From: an uncultured Bariatricus sp.
GTDB taxonomy: Bacteria; Bacillota; Clostridia; Lachnospirales; Lachnospiraceae
Direction: 5' to 3'
Assembly (NCBI GenBank): GCA_934307065.1
Contig: CAKRCD010000032.1
Coordinates: 1 to 17,879, forward strand
Length of the DNA: 17,879 nucleotides
Part shown: positions 17,316-17,879 of the stretch, piece by piece
Position numbering within the stretch: the stretch's first letter is position 1
How the letters are laid out: every line of letters starts with the position of its first letter
The notes under the pieces: generated by a model
Told to the model about the DNA's origin: nothing
Seen by the model: the letters and a program-made list of their open reading frames with translations, nothing else
Database searches by the model: none
Program-made: the position numbers and the translations under genes

Positions 17316-17343
17316 GTGGTATTTGCGGGGATTTCCCTCCCAC
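17316..17343 (-). promoter_or_regulatory. Predicted L1-binding hairpin before rplK
   Basis: On the minus strand GTGGGAGGGAAATCCCC (from 17343) is followed by GCAAATACCAC (to 17316). GTGG pairs with CCAC and GGG with CCC. Both strands of the 23S rRNA L1 arm as I recall it (GTGGGAGG and AAATACCAC) are reproduced. The CCAC strand abuts the AAGGAGG of rplK, so binding would hide it. It shares an exact 21-nt block with the rplA element. Confidence 0.72.
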
Positions 17344-17368
17344 GTGTTCTTATGCTTTCTGCATAAAG

Positions 17369-17879
17369 TTACATCTGTTTTACTTCTGCGAAACTGATTT
17401 CTACCGGCGTTTCGCGCCCGAATAACTCAACATTGATAATAAGACTCTGCTTAGCTGCATTGACAGACTGAACCATTCCTACAGTTCCTTCCCATGCACC
17501 CGCAGTAACCGTCACGGTATCGCCTTCTTTGAAATCAACGATTACATTGTCTTTCTGGATTCCGAGAGAAGACATCTCAGCGTCTGTAAGGGGAACCGGT
17601 TTTGATCCAGGTCCTACGAACCCGGTCACACCTCTGGTATTTCTGACAACGTACCATGTGTCATCATTCATAAACATATGAATCAACACATATCCAGGGA
17701 ACATCTTCTTCAAAGATGCTTTCTGAACACCGTTCTTGAGTTCTACCACTTCCTGCATCGGGACTCTGACTTCTAAGATCTCATCTTCCAGATGACGGTT
17801 CTCAATTGTCTTATCAATATTGGCTTTCACTTTGTTTTCATACCCAGAATAGGTATGAACCACGTACCATCTTGCTTCT
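17369..17879 (-). CDS. nusG: Transcription termination/antitermination factor NusG; 5' end outside window
   Basis: NusG binds the polymerase clamp and modulates pausing and termination, and can couple transcription to translation. About 170 codons are visible; the reading frame is open to the window edge and starts ...EARWYVVHTYSGYENKVKAN, so only the first few residues are missing. The NGN domain includes FPGYVLIHM and YVVRNTRGVTGFVG. The C-terminal KOW domain includes FKEGDTVTVTAGAWEGTVG (binding surface for S10 or Rho in other bacteria). A GTG inside this frame at 17863 is not the real start, because it would remove the conserved WYVVH strand. It is followed 69 nt later by rplK, the usual order. 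The promoter, and any secE before it, lies outside the window. Confidence 0.97.
   Translation of the reverse strand, partial: EARWYVVHTYSGYENKVKANIDKTIENRHLEDEILEVRVPMQEVVELKNGVQKASLKKMFPGYVLIHMFMNDDTWYVVRNTRGVTGFVGPGSKPVPLTDAEMSSLGIQKDNVIVDFKEGDTVTVTAGAWEGTVGMVQSVNAAKQSLIINVELFGRETPVEISFAEVKQM

Noticed and set aside
1..17879. Mobile element, CRISPR array, defence or toxin-antitoxin genes
   Set aside because: No transposase or integrase frame, no terminal repeats, no regular direct-repeat array; the window is almost fully explained by core genes and their leaders.

Overview
The window is a core translation and transcription locus from a low-to-moderate GC Firmicute. Every gene lies on the minus strand. 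Lachnospiraceae (class Clostridia) is the best guess, from the EF-G N-terminus with a short insertion before the G3 motif, RpoB of 1288 residues with no long beta insertions, RpoC of 1224 residues, the long form of S12 (140 aa), strong AGGAGG ribosome binding sites, and a multi-pass LytR-CpsA-Psr protein. This is protein-level recognition, not a database result.

In transcription order (right to left) the layout is: nusG (5' end cut by the window edge), rplK, rplA, terminator; iadA (isoaspartyl dipeptidase); promoter, L10 leader and attenuator, rplJ, rplL, terminator/attenuator; rpoB promoter, rpoB, rpoC, terminator; an M24 Xaa-Pro-type peptidase; a LytR-CpsA-Psr (LCP) cell-wall protein, terminator; rpsL promoter, rpsL, rpsG, fusA (3' end cut). 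This is the conserved nusG/L11/L1/L10/L12/beta/beta' cluster joined to the str operon, with two interruptions: iadA between L1 and L10, and the peptidase plus LCP pair between beta' and S12.

The best-supported regulation is at RNA level. rplK and rplA each carry nearly the same hairpin just before the Shine-Dalgarno sequence. It copies the L1-binding region of 23S rRNA (GTGGGAGG paired to ACCAC), so L1 probably represses both genes. rplJ has a near-consensus promoter, a recognisable L10 leader and an intrinsic terminator before the gene. rplL and rpoB are separated by a terminator, a long stem-loop and a second strong promoter behind A-tract DNA. A third strong promoter drives rpsL and overlaps the U-tract of the LCP terminator. 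Three genes (rpsG, fusA, rplJ) start with GTG or TTG, shown by family length and Shine-Dalgarno position.

I found no mobile element, CRISPR array, tRNA, rRNA, toxin-antitoxin or defence system. Nothing here amounts to a wholly new system. The most useful points are the doubled L1 element, the placement of iadA, the unusual LCP architecture and the overlapping terminator and promoter.
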